A stretch of DNA of 64,000 bases from Prorocentrum cordatum (GCA_963575745.1 CAUYUJ010000162.1:47501-111500); one strand, 5' to 3'. Shown: positions 32,607 through 42,412, numbered from the stretch's first letter. The notes: generated by a model not told the origin, from the letters alone. Numbers and translations: made by a program.

Positions 32607-32764
32607 TAAGGTCGGGCCTGTCCTCCTACAGGGGGATTTTGGACGACAAATTAGAAATAGTCAAAAAATACCCCAGCATGGTCTACCATTAATTGAAACA
32701 TTGTCCCCTTACTAGTTACAATATGTTGACATGTGCTTCCTGTAGAGGGACAGGCCCGACTTAA
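32607..32764. repeat. TTAA-ended MITE (family A)
   Basis: Left TAAGGTCGGGCCTGTCCTCC and right CTTCCTGTAGAGGGACAGGC then CCGACTTAA, with an AT-rich centre. Confidence 0.8.
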
Positions 32765-33600
32765 GGTTAGGGTGTCCTGGCGTTGGCACAACTGGGTTAC
32801 TGGGACCTGGTGTAATGATGTGTGCTGGGGGACGCCCCACCACCCGTTCCACGAACCGGAACTGAAACGCAAACCCCGGCAGACCTGGTTTAGTGATTCT
32901 CGCAAATTTAGGGGCTCCAGGGCCCTACTACGAACCGGGTCCCCTTACCTAGAGTCCTGGCTATAGCCGAAAGAACGAGGAGGAGGAGGAGGAGGAGGAG
33001 GAGAAAGAAGGAGGAGAAAGGAGGAGGAGGAAGAGGAGAAAGGAGGAGGAGGAGGAAAAGTGGCATGAGTTTCGTAGATCCAAAAAGTGAGCGGCGAGCG
33101 AAGCTCAACCGTCACCCTCGGCCTCCCAGACAGGAGGAAGGGGCCCTCAGGCGCCAGCACCGACGGTCAGGGGAAAGGCAGATACCTCGTCGCTCAGCGA
33201 CTCGCTGCCCAACCGAGACGGCGTGGTGCGTAGGGGGACAGCCGGTTCACCGCGTCACCGCGCAGTACTTCCCGACCGTCACCCCTGCCGAATCGGATGG
33301 CATGTGCAACTGGGTTTATACCCCAGGGTGAGAGGACACAAGGTCCCAAGGGACTTACGGACCACATGGCCCCGCCTCTCAACCAAATGCACACTCCCCG
33401 TGCCTGGTACCCATCTCCAAGTCACGGGCGCAGCTAACGCGCCGCTGTCACGGGCAAAATGCCACGTGGCTGGTGCAAAAACGACGAAAGCCGGTTTATC
33501 TGCCCCCTGCCGCCGCATGCAATTGACACTGACAGTGTGCCCCGAGGAGTGTGTGGCGCTGAATCCATGAGCACAGGTGTCAGGCCCCCACGCTCGGGGC
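32765..33600. other. GGA tract 32970-33058; otherwise no gene
   Basis: Apart from the homopurine tract the stretch is mixed sequence without recognisable motif. Confidence 0.5.
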
Positions 33601-34088
33601 AAGGAGGAGGAGGGGGACTAAGAGGACGAGGAGGAGGAGAAGGAGGAGGAGGAGGAGGAGGAGGAGGAGAAACAGGAGGAGGAGGAGAAGGGGGAGGAAC
33701 CTCCGCGACGCTGGGACGTCGGGCGCGGCCTCGCCGCCCCCTCCTGCGGCGAGCCCCGTGCCGTGGCGACCCCTCCCGCCCGCGAGGCTCCCCGCCAGTC
33801 GGGGGGTACTCAAGGTGCCCTCCCCCTCCTCCTCATCCTCCTCCTCCTCCTCCTTTTCCTCCTCCTCCTCCTCCTCCTCCTCTTTCCTCCTCCTCCTCCT
33901 CCTCCTCCTCCTCCGCCTCGTCCTCCTCCTCCTCCTCCCTGCCCCAAGGTGCCCTCCACGTTTCGCGCCAGGTTGGAGCCTCTGGGGCCCTCTGGGCCTC
34001 GCGATGGGGTTCTCCGGAGGCCGTGTGGGCTTCCTTGGAAATCCTGGGGGCACCCTTGGCCAGGGGCAGCACTTCTGGCAACATCCCC
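33601..34088. repeat. GGA tract (33602-33700) facing a CTC tract (33822-33940)
   Basis: Opposite-strand purine and pyrimidine blocks about 120 bases apart, another potential large inverted repeat. A three-way-junction MITE follows at 34089. Confidence 0.85.
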
Positions 34089-34295
34089 GTCGCAGAAGAA
34101 GAACAGCAGCTGCACAAGCATGGACTGTTGGCGCTCCGCGCGGGCTCCTCGAAGCTGCGCTGGGCCCCTCTGCCTGGCGCGCGGCGCGCGCCAGGGGCGG
34201 CGCCGGAGGCGCCGCCGGGGGGCGCCCAGCGCGGATCCGAGACATCCGCGCGGCGCGCCAACAATTGTCGCGTACGGCGGCGTTGCTTCTGCGAC
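34089..34295. repeat. Three-way-junction MITE, copy 3
   Basis: Ends GTCGCAGAAG and CTTCTGCGAC are exact inverted repeats. The inner stem TTGGCGCTCCGCGCGG pairs with CCGCGCGGCGCGCCAA, and two hairpins, CCTGGCGCGC / GCGCGCCAGG and GGCGGCGCC / GGCGCCGCC, fill the centre. This is the best-preserved fold in the window. Confidence 0.8.
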
Positions 34296-34436
34296 TGCGG
34301 CCGCCCGCCCGCCCGCGCCCTGGGGGCCCCGGGGGCGAGGGGAGCGTGAGAGCTCCGAAGTCTGCGGGCGCGCCAAGGTGTGCCGGTCAATGCGAGCGGC
34401 GGGCTGCACCAGTAGCTAATGCAGTGGGAGCTCGAC

Positions 34437-34763
34437 TACAGGACACTTTCCACAAGAAAACGGACCCAGAGATCCCTGGATCTTTCTTTCTTTTTTGGGG
34501 TGGGAGCGCCACGCATTACATTGCAGAGCCATCGAAACCCAAGAAACCCAGGGCATCCTGGAGGCAAGCAGGGTTTTTTCATGGCATGGGTTGGGTTTCC
34601 AATGTAGGTGATACGAAACCAGAACGAGGACAAAATTGGGTGACTATGAGTCGAGAAGCTCGGAGATCTGGCGGTTCTGGAGCATGTCTCGATCGCCGCG
34701 GCCATCTCTGAGCGCTCCCGAACCCTCTTGAACGGACACATCCTCGCCCCAGCCCCGCCCGAG
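34437..34763. repeat. Family H then family G repeat
   Basis: 34437-34580 carries GACACTTTCCACAAGAAAAC, GGGAGCGCCACGCATTACAT and GCCATCGAAACCCAAGAAAC of family H. 34640-34763 resembles family G (AGCTCGGAGATCTGGCGGTT, GAGCGCTCCCGAACCCTC). Confidence 0.6.
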
Positions 34764-34936
34764 TACAGCCCACTCGTATAATGAGGATGCGCGGTAAGGA
34801 TGCAAGGGCCTTGGAGGGTTAGGTTCATGTTATTCGAACGAGGTTGGCCAGAGAGGGTCGCTAAGGATAAGCCGACTGGGAAAATGCAAGGGAAGCCTTG
34901 GAAAATTGTTCATCCTTTCTATGCGGGTTGACCGTA
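34764..34936. repeat. Tc1/mariner-like MITE (family D), diverged copy
   Basis: Left TACAGCCCACTCGTATAATG then AGGATG, right CATCCTTTCTATGCGGGTTG then ACCGTA. Interior shares GGTAAGGATGCA and AAAATGCAAGGG with the 53.9-kb copy. Confidence 0.65.
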
Positions 34937-34984
34937 GGACCCGCCTCAACCCCACGGAGATCTTCCCCCCTGCAGAAACCAAAA

Positions 34985-35099
34985 GGTACCGATACCGCGA
35001 CTCCACGGACATCTCCCGGGGTGCATCCTTACCAGAATGTCGAGACGAATCCAGCGGTGGCGACGAGGGCCTCCCGAAAGGAAGGCGGCATCGGTATCC
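34985..35099. repeat. Family F repeat
   Basis: GGTACCGATACCGCGACTCC at left, CGAATCCAGCGGTGGCGACG then AGGGCCTCCCG inside, GCATCGGTATCC at right. Ends GGATACCGATGC and GGTACCGATACC are partly inverted. Confidence 0.7.
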
Positions 35100-35335
35100 T
35101 TTCCTCCTCGTCCTCCTCCTCCTCCTCCTGCCCTCCCCAGAAGGACGAAGGAGGGGGGGTGATGGAGCAGGAGGAGGAGGATGAGGAGGAGGAGGCGGAG
35201 GAGGAGGAGGGGGAGGAGGGGGAGGAGGAGGAGGAGGAGAGGAGGAGGAGGAGGGAGGAGGGCAGGAGGAGGAGGGGGAGGAGGGGGAGGAGGAGGAGGA
35301 GGAGGAGGAGGAGGAGGAGGAGGAGGAGGGATAAT
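35097..35335. repeat. CTC then GGA tract
   Basis: 35098-35132 pyrimidine, 35140-35333 purine; the two could pair. Confidence 0.9.
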
Positions 35336-36819
35336 GGGCATCTGCTCCTCCTCTGCCCTTCCCCGCCCAGGCGCGCAGCGCCGGATCCACGGCGGCGCGG
35401 AAGCCGTACGTGTGGGCGGCGGCCTGCGGGCCGAAGTGGTCCTCACGCCCGCGCGCCCCGCGGCGCGGGCGTCCCCTCCTCTTCCGCCACCACCTCCACT
35501 TCCAGCTCCTCCTCCTCCTCCTCCTCAGAATCAAAAGACGGCTCCCCCCCCCCCTCCCTCCTCCTCCTCGAAGCCCTCCCTCCCTTCCTCGCCACCCCAC
35601 CTCCCCTCCTTTCCGCCCTCCCTCCTCCCCCTCCCCTCATCTCACCCCACCTCCCCTCCTCCACCTCCCCTGCCCCCCCTCCCTCCTCCCCTCCGCCACC
35701 TCCTCCCCCTTCCCTCTACTGGCGAACTGGCGAGCCACAATCACTCGTGCACAACTGCGATTAAACAGGCGAAGCATGGGGAGCACGCCACCCGGACTTG
35801 GCTTCTGAGCCATGCGCATAGGACAGAGGACAGGCTAGCGGCAACTTGCTAACCTGGTTAGCCCAAGTAGGCTAAGTGGATACCCCAGTGAGGCGAAGCT
35901 GGATAGCCAACACAGGATAACCTATCTAGCAAGCTACTTAGATAACATACTCATGTGAGCGCAGTCTAACCAGTGCACCAACGCGCTAACCGAGAGCAGA
36001 GCAGCGCGACGATTGCAGCAAAGGGTAGGACCGCAAAAGGGCGGGACAAAGACTCAGCTCACGCGGCGGGTCCGCCCGGCGCCTCCCGGCGGCGGGAGGA
36101 GCCCAGGCATCGAGGAGCGGGCCCGGCGGGCCTGGCGGCAGGCGCAGACAGAAGTTGTATGCAGCAGATGTCGTAGACCCTCCTTTCCCTGTCCCCTTAC
36201 TTCCCTGTCCTAACCTTTCCCTGTCCTAACCTTTCCCTGTCCTACCATTCCGTCTCCTCCATCCTTACCTCCCCCCCCTCCTTCCTCCCCCTTCCTTCCT
36301 TACCTCCCCTTCTCATCCTCCTCCTCCTCCTCCTCATCCTCCTCCTCCTCCTCCATCCTTACCTCCCCCCCCTCCTTCCCTCCCCCATTCCTTCCTTACC
36401 TCCCCTCCTTCTTCCCTTTCTCACCTCCCCCCCCTTCCCCTCCTTCCCGCCCTCCACCCATCCCCTGTCCTGCACCGTCCTCCCGCCCGACCGCTCCACG
36501 CCGCCGCCGAAAACTCGGCCCCCGCCCCCGCTAGGGAGGCCACGTGCGAACCCTACCCCTACAGTCGGGGCGTTGCCCTAAGGAACCCTAAATAAGGAAC
36601 GAGGTCCCTTTTTCCCAAAGGTTAAACTTCGATTTCCTCTGAAGAACTTTAAGGAAAACTACGGCAGATTGCACAACAACCAAGGAACACCGAGCCCCTC
36701 CCCAACGAAAAGGGTTCCTTCTTCAGGGCCCCGACTGTAACCCCCACGATTTCTGAGGGGGAAGGTGGGGTTCACTTTGTTCGGGGTAGGGTTCGCATGT
36801 GGCCCCCTGCCCGCTGCGG
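35336..36819. other. Pyrimidine-rich and mixed DNA, no gene
   Basis: 35505-35730 and 36180-36470 are C/T-rich, the latter with TCCCTGTCCTAACCTT repeated three times. 35810-35960 has CTAGC/TTAGC-rich sequence. 36470-36819 shows nothing recognisable. Confidence 0.5.
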
Positions 36820-37156
36820 GTAGGTCGGGCGTGTCCCCCCACGAACCGACTGTAGATGACAAATTAGAATGAAGGGGCCCTGGGACACACAAATAAATAC
36901 ACACAAGTAAAAGGATTCCCCATATTTTCATATATTTTCTGGGGTTTTGACTTCCCCCCCACACTTCCCATATTTTCCCATAGTTTCCTGGGAGTGGACG
37001 ATTCACTGTATCTGTATTTTCTCCCCCCCTGATAAAAATAATCCAAACATGCACCAAACATATTTCAACACAGTCTGAAAATAGTTCCCTGACTGCATGT
37101 TTTGGCTATCTTTGAATATTCCCCCTGTAGAGGGACAGGCCGCCGCCCCGCCTTAA
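36820..37156. repeat. TTAA-ended MITE (family A) interrupted by a family S insertion
   Basis: Left part 36820-36869 (TAGGTCGGGCGTGTCCCCCC ... GACAAATTAGAA) and right part 37033-37156 (AGTCTGAAAATAGTTCCC ... CCCCCTGTAGAGGGACAGGC) are halves of one family A element, split by the 36870-37032 insert. The family A copy is therefore the older of the two. Confidence 0.75.
36870..37032. repeat. Family S dispersed repeat, copy 2, inside a family A element
   Basis: TGAAGGGGCCCTGGGACACA ... CTTCCCCCCCACACTTCCCA ... CTCCCCCCCTGA. No clear target duplication was found at this site. Confidence 0.75.
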
Positions 37157-37386
37157 CCCTACCCGCTGCGGCCGCCGTCCCGCACCCTGCCCCACTCGGG
37201 CCGGGCGAGAGGAGGGGATAGCAAAAAGGGGGGGTGAGAATCAGCTCGCGCAGCTGATTCTCCCGGCGCCTCCTGGCGCCAGGAGGCGCCCACGTATCGA
37301 GGAACGGGCCCGGCGGCCCGGCGGTGGGGCCGAAAACAGCTGCATGCAGCAGATTTCGTACCCCCCCTTTCCCTATCCCCCCCTTT

Positions 37387-37523
37387 CTTGCCGTCGCTCG
37401 GACGTCCATGTCCCGTGCATGTTTCGGTCTCGTGCGTGTTGTTTTCTTTTTGCTCGACTGTCCAGGATGGTCATCGATGGTTCTCGCCGAGAAAACATAT
37501 GCACACGTCCGAGCGATGCCAAG
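37387..37523. repeat. Family C MITE
   Basis: CTTGCCGTCGCTCGGACGTC at left, GCACACGTCCGAGCGATGCC then AAG at right, and the same interior as the 17.8-kb copy. Confidence 0.8.
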
Positions 37524-37546
37524 CTTCTCCTCCGGCCCAGCACTCG

Positions 37547-37700
37547 GGCTCGGGCATGTCCCCCTACAGCCAAACAGGAAAAACTGGAATGGTCGAACAA
37601 TATTCAAACATAGCTGGGCACATACTCAACAAAACATTCCCAGGCTATTTGTTCCACTATTTTTGCAGCTTGCTCCCGTAGAGGGACACGCCCGACTCGA
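37547..37700. repeat. TTAA-ended MITE (family A)
   Basis: Left CTCGGGCATGTCCCCCTACA and right GCTCCCGTAGAGGGACACGC then CCGACT; terminal TTAA not retained at either end. Confidence 0.7.
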
Positions 37701-37997
37701 ACGCAACACTCGGGTTCGGGGGACTCGAGTTGGCCTGGCGGAGCCACCATGGGAATGATGAGACCCCACCGGAAATTGGACGCGAGCTCCCGCTGCAGCC
37801 GTCCCACGGAAAAACTGGACCGTCAAGATCCAGGACGCGCTCGTCAAGAAGCCATACATACAGGCGAACCCGAGTTCCCGCGTAGTCTTGCGCTTCCCCG
37901 ACCAGTCCGCCGAAAGCGGTCCCCGGGCCAGGCCGCCCAGCGGGCCCCAAGAGGCACGAACGGCGCCAACAGAGGAAGGAATTGCGCACAGCAGGAG

Positions 37998-38135
37998 CTC
38001 GACCACGAGAACCCCCCCACGAGAAACCCGACCCCGAGACCCCAGGACGTCCACTGATGTCTGGCGTAGGAGCGCCACGCCTTCCATCGCAAAGCCATCG
38101 GATTTCAAGAAACCCAGGGCACCCTTGACACGTCT
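37998..38135. repeat. Family H dispersed repeat
   Basis: GAAACCCGACCCCGAGACCC then CAGGACGTCC, GTAGGAGCGCCACGCCTTCC and AAGAAACCCAGGGCACCC match family H. Confidence 0.7.
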
Positions 38136-38138
38136 TCC

Positions 38139-38300
38139 CAAGGGGACGCCAGCGAAAGGGACTTCTGAGACCGCGGCGTTGCACCTGAGACTTCGAGAAG
38201 TGCGAGCGAAGGCGCCGCGCGGCGACCTTGTGGGCGCAGCCGAGCGGACGTGAGAAATCGGAATCGCCCGTCTCAGAAGTCCCCTTCCCTGGGGCCCCAC
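38139..38300. repeat. Inverted-repeat element (GGGACTTCTGAGAC ends)
   Basis: AGCGAAAGGGACTTCTGAGA at about 38151-38171 pairs with TCTCAGAAGTCCCCTTCCCT at about 38271-38290. About 160 bases overall, GC-rich centre, single copy seen. Confidence 0.5.
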
Positions 38301-38360
38301 TCTGGAGCCACATGAACCCCGGAGGCATAGAAAAGGGAAACATCAGGAGGGGGACGAGGG

Positions 38361-38440
38361 AGAGGAGGACAGGGCGGGGAGGAGAGGAGGAGGAGGAGGA
38401 GGAGGAGGAGGAGGAGGAGGAGGAGGAGAAGGAGGAGAGG
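38361..38440. repeat. (GGA)n tract
   Basis: Homopurine, directly before the partial three-way-junction MITE. Confidence 0.9.
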
Positions 38441-38575
38441 TCGGATTGCTCGGACCTGTGCCGGGCGCCCCCCTCTGGTGGTGCCTCCGGCGCGCCCCCT
38501 TGCGCGGCGCCTGTGCGCCCCGCGCGACAGTGCGGGCCCCAGCGCCGATCCGAGAAATCCGCGCGGACATCCTCC
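38440..38575. repeat. Three-way-junction MITE, partial copy
   Basis: The right arm GATCCGAGAAATCCGCGCGG and part of the GC-rich centre remain. The left arm is degraded and abuts a (GGA)n tract at 38361-38440; a (CTC)n tract follows at 38575. Confidence 0.55.
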
Positions 38576-38785
38576 CCCTCCTCCTCCACTCCTCCTCCAC
38601 CTCCTCCCTCCACTTAGTCCTCCTCACCTCTCTCCTAGTCCTCCCTTCCCTCCCCTCCTCTCCTCCTTCCTCCTCTCACCGCCTATTCTTTCTCCTCCGC
38701 CTCCTCCTCCTCCTCCTCCTCTTCCTCCTCCTCCTCCTCCTCATCCTCCTCCACCCCCTCCTCCTCCTCCTCCTCCTGGTCCTCT
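38575..38785. repeat. (CTC)n tract
   Basis: Homopyrimidine, directly after the partial three-way-junction MITE. Together with 38361-38440 it makes a purine/pyrimidine inverted pair around that element. Confidence 0.9.
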
Positions 38786-39551
38786 CTTGAGCTCCGCGCG
38801 GATCTCTTTGCTCGGCGCCGGGGCCGAGAGAGACAATTCCGCTCACGCAAGTTAGCTCCTCTTCGAGCCAGGGGCGGTTGCCGAGAAGTTTCGCCCGGCC
38901 CCTCCTTCGAGGACTCTCGTACGACAGCTCGGGCCGCAGGTGGCCCATTCGGGTCGAGTCCAGCACCCCAGGGTCGCCCGTGGAGCGCACGCTTGAAATC
39001 GCGGCCATCACGGGCGTTATGGGGGGGCAGGAGGGAGGAGGAGGAGGAGGAGGAGGAGGAGGAGGAGGAGGAGGAGGAGGAGGAGGAGGAGGAGGCGGAC
39101 GAGGAGGAGGAAGCGAAGGCCCGTTCCTGGCCACAGAGAGCCTGGGCCACGAGGAGGGTTCCCCGACCTGGACTTGTGCGGTGAGCGTCCCGAACACCCG
39201 AGCCCCTCCTAAGAGCCCAGCGGTCCTCGTGTCGGCGCCTGGACTGTCAGTGGCCCCTCCTCGAGTAGGGGCTCGACTACAGGACGGAGCTATCAACAGA
39301 AACTGCAGCTTTCCTCGAATCTACGGAGCATGCTCAGAATTCTCCATACCTGTTACGACGGTTCTACGCATTCGCCGTAGCCTCGATGGGGGACATCATC
39401 TCGGGGGTAACCCAACTCTGTAGTCGATGCCCTGCTCGACTCCCGGGACCCCGAAGGGTCCTCCGAGAGCTCCGACGAGCCTCGAGCGGCACTCCTCCGA
39501 GGAGCCTCGAGCTCCGTCGAGCCTCCGCCGCTCGCCCCCCCCCCCCCCCCC
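38786..39551. repeat. GGA tract 39026-39104; no gene to the gap
   Basis: Only the GGA tract and a terminal C run are recognised. Confidence 0.7.
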
Positions 39552-39651
39552 NNNNNNNNNNNNNNNNNNNNNNNNNNNNNNNNNNNNNNNNNNNNNNNNN
39601 NNNNNNNNNNNNNNNNNNNNNNNNNNNNNNNNNNNNNNNNNNNNNNNNNNN
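39552..39651. other. Assembly gap (100 N)
   Basis: Exactly 100 N, preceded by a run of 16 C (39536-39551). The round number suggests a gap of unknown true length. The open frames drawn across it are not real. Confidence 0.99.
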
Positions 39652-39652
39652 G

Positions 39653-40050
39653 ACATCGACCTGGACTCGGCGACGCATCGTGGAGAGATCCGCACTGTAG
39701 GCCCCGACAGCGAAGCTCCGCGTTCCTGGGCTGAGGGGTAACGAGGGTGGGGGCCTGGTTCACCTTAGTTAGGGGGATAACATCGACCTGGACTCGGCGA
39801 CACATCGCGGAGAGATCCGCCCTAGGCCCCGATAGCGAAACCCCAGGATCCCGTCGGCGTGGAATGGGCGACTGAAGGTCGATGCATCCCCCCCCCTGAG
39901 CCTATCCCCCCAAGCGTGTCTTCGTCGCCTGGCTCGCGGGTCTCCAGCGGCCGTCGGGTACCATCCGGGCACCGTCGGACGCCTCTCGGCTAGGCGCAGC
40001 TGCTGGTACGCATCCCGAGGCAGGAAAGTGCCGAGGACAAACAATAGCAT
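39653..40050. repeat. Dispersed repeat after the gap, with internal 127-bp duplication
   Basis: ACATCGACCTGGACTCGGCG begins at 39653 and again at 39780. The stretch 39780-40040 resembles 51324-51620 (CATCGACCTGGAATCGG, AGGCGCAGCCGCTGGAAGGC then ATCCCGAGGC). No credible coding frame links the two. Confidence 0.55.
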
Positions 40051-40340
40051 CCCCCCCTCGAGCCTACTTATACCCCCACCTGATGTTACCCCTGGATGAC
40101 GCCCTGGGGCCCAAGACGAAGCACGGCGGCGACCCGATGTCTACAACGCGAAGGCGTCCGCGACGGTCTCGCCCGCCGAGGCCCCGCTCAGGAGCCGTCC
40201 GCCTGGCAGGGCCGCGTCGGCGCGGCCGAGCCCAGGGCCCAGCCTGCCCGCGCCCAGCTCGCCCGCCAGCCAATCGCGCACGCCGGCGAGAGGCGCGCCG
40301 GGCGCCGCCCGCACCCGGCAGCGCTCCACCCCGCCCAGGG
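40051..40340. other. 3' flank of the RCC1-like gene
   Basis: Very GC-rich, no poly(A) signal or gene recognised. Confidence 0.4.
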
Positions 40341-41645
40341 TCAGGAAGCGCACCTCGCCAGCAAGGAACGGATCCTCCAGCTTTCCGCTTTGACTTTCGC
40401 CTCCCCAGGCCCCCCGCGCGCCCCAGGGCTGTCAGAAAACGGCTCAGGATGAAAGTCTGCTCCAACGGGGGACGGCCTGGGCCCCGGGGTCCAGGACCAG
40501 TTCCCCTCGAGACCCGTTCCCTTCATGCCAAGCACCGCGCCACCGTCGAGCGACGCCTGCAGGAGCAGCGTCGCGCCGACGAGCAGGCGCGCGGTGTACG
40601 TCAGGCCACTGTCCAACGGCGGCACGTTGCACTGGCCGGCGAGATTCAAGCCTAAAGCCACGGCCGTGCCGTCGCTCCTGAGCAGCGCCGTGTGAACGCC
40701 TCCCGCGGCGACCTGCGTGTAGCTCAGGCCACCGTCCAGCGCCGGCACGTTGCACTGGCCGGAGCGATTCCCGCCGAAGGCCACGGCCGTGCCGTCGCTC
40801 TTGAGCAGCGCCGTGTGATCGCCTCCCGCAGCGACCTGCGTGTAGCTCAGGCCACCGTCCAGCGCCGGCACGCTGCACTGGCAGAAGTCATTCGCGCCGA
40901 AGGCCACGGCCGTGCCGTCGCTCCTGAGCAGCGCCGTGTGGGCACTTCCCGCGGCGACCTGCGTGTAGCTCAGGCCACCGTCCAGCGCCGGCGCGTTGCA
41001 CTGGCCGGAGCGATTCAAGCCGAAAGCCACGGCCGTGCCGTCGCTCCTGAGCAGCGCCGTGTGTTCGCCTCCCGCAGCGACCTGCGTGTAGCTCAGGCCA
41101 CCGTCCAGCGCCGGCACAATGCACTGGCCGAGGTCATTCCTGCCGAAGGCCACGGCCGTGCCGTCGCTCCTGAGCAGCGCCGTGTGATAGTTTCCCGCGG
41201 CGACCTGCGTGTAGCTCAGGCCACCGTCCAGCGCCGGCACGTTGCACTGGCCCAAGCCATTCCGGCCGAAGGCCACGGCCGTACCGTCACTCCTAAGCAG
41301 CGCCGTGTAGGCACTTCCCGCGACGACCTGCATATAATTCAGACCACCGTCCAACGCCGGCGCGTTGCACTGGCCGCCGTGATTCGCGCCGAAGGCCACG
41401 GCCGTGCCGTCGCTCCTGAGCAGCGCCGTATAGCCGCCTCCCGCGGCGACCATTCGTGGGCGCGGTCGGGAAGCCCGGGGGCCCGCGGAGGGGGGCGCGC
41501 GCGGGCTCCTGGGAGCGCTCGGGGCTCCCGGGGGGGCCGCGGCTCGAGCCGGAGCGACTTGCGGGCAGAGGGGCGGCCCACGGGGCTCCCGCCCCTGGAG
41601 GCCGGCTGGAAGGCGGCGCAAACAAGAAGCAGTGGCTGTGGTCAT
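40341..41645 (-). CDS. RCC1-like protein with seven 41-residue repeats
   Basis: Residues 65-351 (nt 41453-40593) are seven repeats of exactly 41 residues, of the form QVAAGxxHTALLRSDGTAV followed by AFGxNxxGQCNVPALDGGLSYT. This is the RCC1-type pattern (AAG...T.LL..DG....G.N..GQ) in the short form common in dinoflagellate proteins. RCC1 repeats form beta-propeller blades that bind proteins; classical blades are about 50 residues, so these are short. A Cys follows every GQ. A C-terminal segment of about 83 residues (LTYTARLLVG and onward) follows, as in other dinoflagellate members. Residues 1-64 are Pro/Ala/Arg-rich and may not be translated; ATG 41451-41453 at the first repeat is an alternative start. 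No intron is needed. Specific partner or pathway cannot be inferred. Confidence 0.8.
   Translation of the reverse strand: MTTATASCLRRLPAGLQGREPRGPPLCPQVAPARAAAPPGAPSAPRSPRAPPSAGPRASRPRPRMVAAGGGYTALLRSDGTAVAFGANHGGQCNAPALDGGLNYMQVVAGSAYTALLRSDGTAVAFGRNGLGQCNVPALDGGLSYTQVAAGNYHTALLRSDGTAVAFGRNDLGQCIVPALDGGLSYTQVAAGGEHTALLRSDGTAVAFGLNRSGQCNAPALDGGLSYTQVAAGSAHTALLRSDGTAVAFGANDFCQCSVPALDGGLSYTQVAAGGDHTALLKSDGTAVAFGGNRSGQCNVPALDGGLSYTQVAAGGVHTALLRSDGTAVALGLNLAGQCNVPPLDSGLTYTARLLVGATLLLQASLDGGAVLGMKGTGLEGNWSWTPGPRPSPVGADFHPEPFSDSPGARGGPGEAKVKAESWRIRSLLARCAS
40593..41453 (-). repeat. 123-bp coding tandem repeat (7 units)
   Basis: The seven RCC1-like repeats are highly similar at the DNA level, each 123 bp, with long runs conserved between units including at third codon positions. 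This suggests recent duplication or gene conversion among units. The first unit (41453 side) is most diverged, for example NYMQV in place of SYTQV. Confidence 0.85.
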
Positions 41646-41853
41646 TTTCCCGTCCCGCAGTCATTCTTCGTTCCCCTCTTTCCCCCCTCCCTCTGCCCCC
41701 CTCCGCGCGTGGCCGAGACACCGCCACGGACCGCACCGAACCGACCGAGCGCCGCCGACGGCGGCGCAGCCCCGGCGCGGCCGCACCGCGAAGACCCCCC
41801 GTGTGGGCGCCTCTGGCCCTGCCCTGCCGCCCTGCCCCTCCTCCCCCCCAGCA

Positions 41854-41879
41854 TTAGGCCGGGCATATCCTCCTACAAA
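41854..41879. repeat. Solo left end of family A
   Basis: TAGGCCGGGCATATCCTCCT then ACA matches the left 25 bases of family A and then stops, directly before a complete family A element starting at 41880. Confidence 0.55.
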
Positions 41880-42268
41880 TAAGTCGGGCGGGTCCTTCGT
41901 GGGCCCTGGAAACGACGGGGCCTTTTTTTTACCGGTTCCGTTCTGCCGTTTTTTTGCCGGTTCCGTCGCCGTTTTTTGACCGGTTCCGGCTCCGGTTCCA
42001 ATCCTGGAGCCGTTTTTTCGCCGTTTCCGCTCGCCGCTTTTTTACCGTTTCCAGTTTCAAGGGACATTTTTTGGGGAAACGGTGAAAAAACGGCCCTGCC
42101 GTTTCCGGGGCCCACAAAGGGCGGGTCCACCTACAGAGGGATTTTGGGCGAAAATTTGAAAACACTCCGAAAATGCCCCCAAATGCTCAAAGATAGTCAA
42201 AAATAGTCCCCGGGACTATTTTTTCAGATCTTTGAATATCCCCCCTGTAGAGGGACGGGCCCGACTTA
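41880..42268. repeat. TTAA-ended MITE (family A) split by a nested element with 10-bp target duplication
   Basis: 41880-41895 and 42129-42268 join to give a normal family A element: left TAAGTCGGGC..., right CCCCCTGTAGAGGGACGGGC then CCGACTTAA. The intervening 223 bases are a separate inverted-repeat element flanked by exact copies of GGGCGGGTCC (41886-41895 and 42119-42128). Confidence 0.85.
41896..42118. mobile_element. Nested non-autonomous DNA transposon (MULE-like by target-site size)
   Basis: 223 bases with terminal inverted repeats of 27 bases at 23/27 identity, starting TTCGTGGGCCCTGGAAACG and ending CGTTTCCGGGGCCCACAAA. It is flanked by a perfect 10-bp direct repeat, GGGCGGGTCC. The interior is rich in CCGGTTCCG and CCGTTTTTT motifs and has no open frame. 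Target duplications of 9-11 bp are typical of Mutator-like elements; assignment to that superfamily is inference. Confidence 0.8.
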
Positions 42269-42392
42269 ATCCTACAGGCGGACGGGGGCGGAAATATTTA
42301 AGAATACCCTAACATAGTCAACAAAGCGTCCCCAGACTATGTTTTACCATCTTTCTGAACATTCCTCCTGTGGAGGGACAGGCCCGCCTTAA
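42269..42392. repeat. TTAA-ended MITE (family A), left-truncated
   Basis: Starts within the element (CCTACAGGCGGACGGGGGCGG) immediately after the preceding family A copy, and ends TCCTCCTGTGGAGGGACAGG then CCCGCCTTAA. The two may share the TTAA between them. Confidence 0.7.
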
Positions 42393-42412
42393 CCCCAGCA
42401 TGCTTTTGCCGC

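Noticed and set aside
35960-36000. Minus-strand tRNA-like A-box (TTAGCGCGTTGGTGC)
   Set aside because: No matching T-arm (GGTTCGA) or plausible acceptor pairing follows, so neither a tRNA gene nor a tRNA-derived SINE is supported.
37100-37125. Spliced-leader-like TGTTTTGGCT
   Set aside because: It is part of the family A repeat core, not followed by a coding sequence.
39353-39805. Open frames spanning the N run
   Set aside because: The unknown bases contain no stops by construction; nothing supports coding across the gap.
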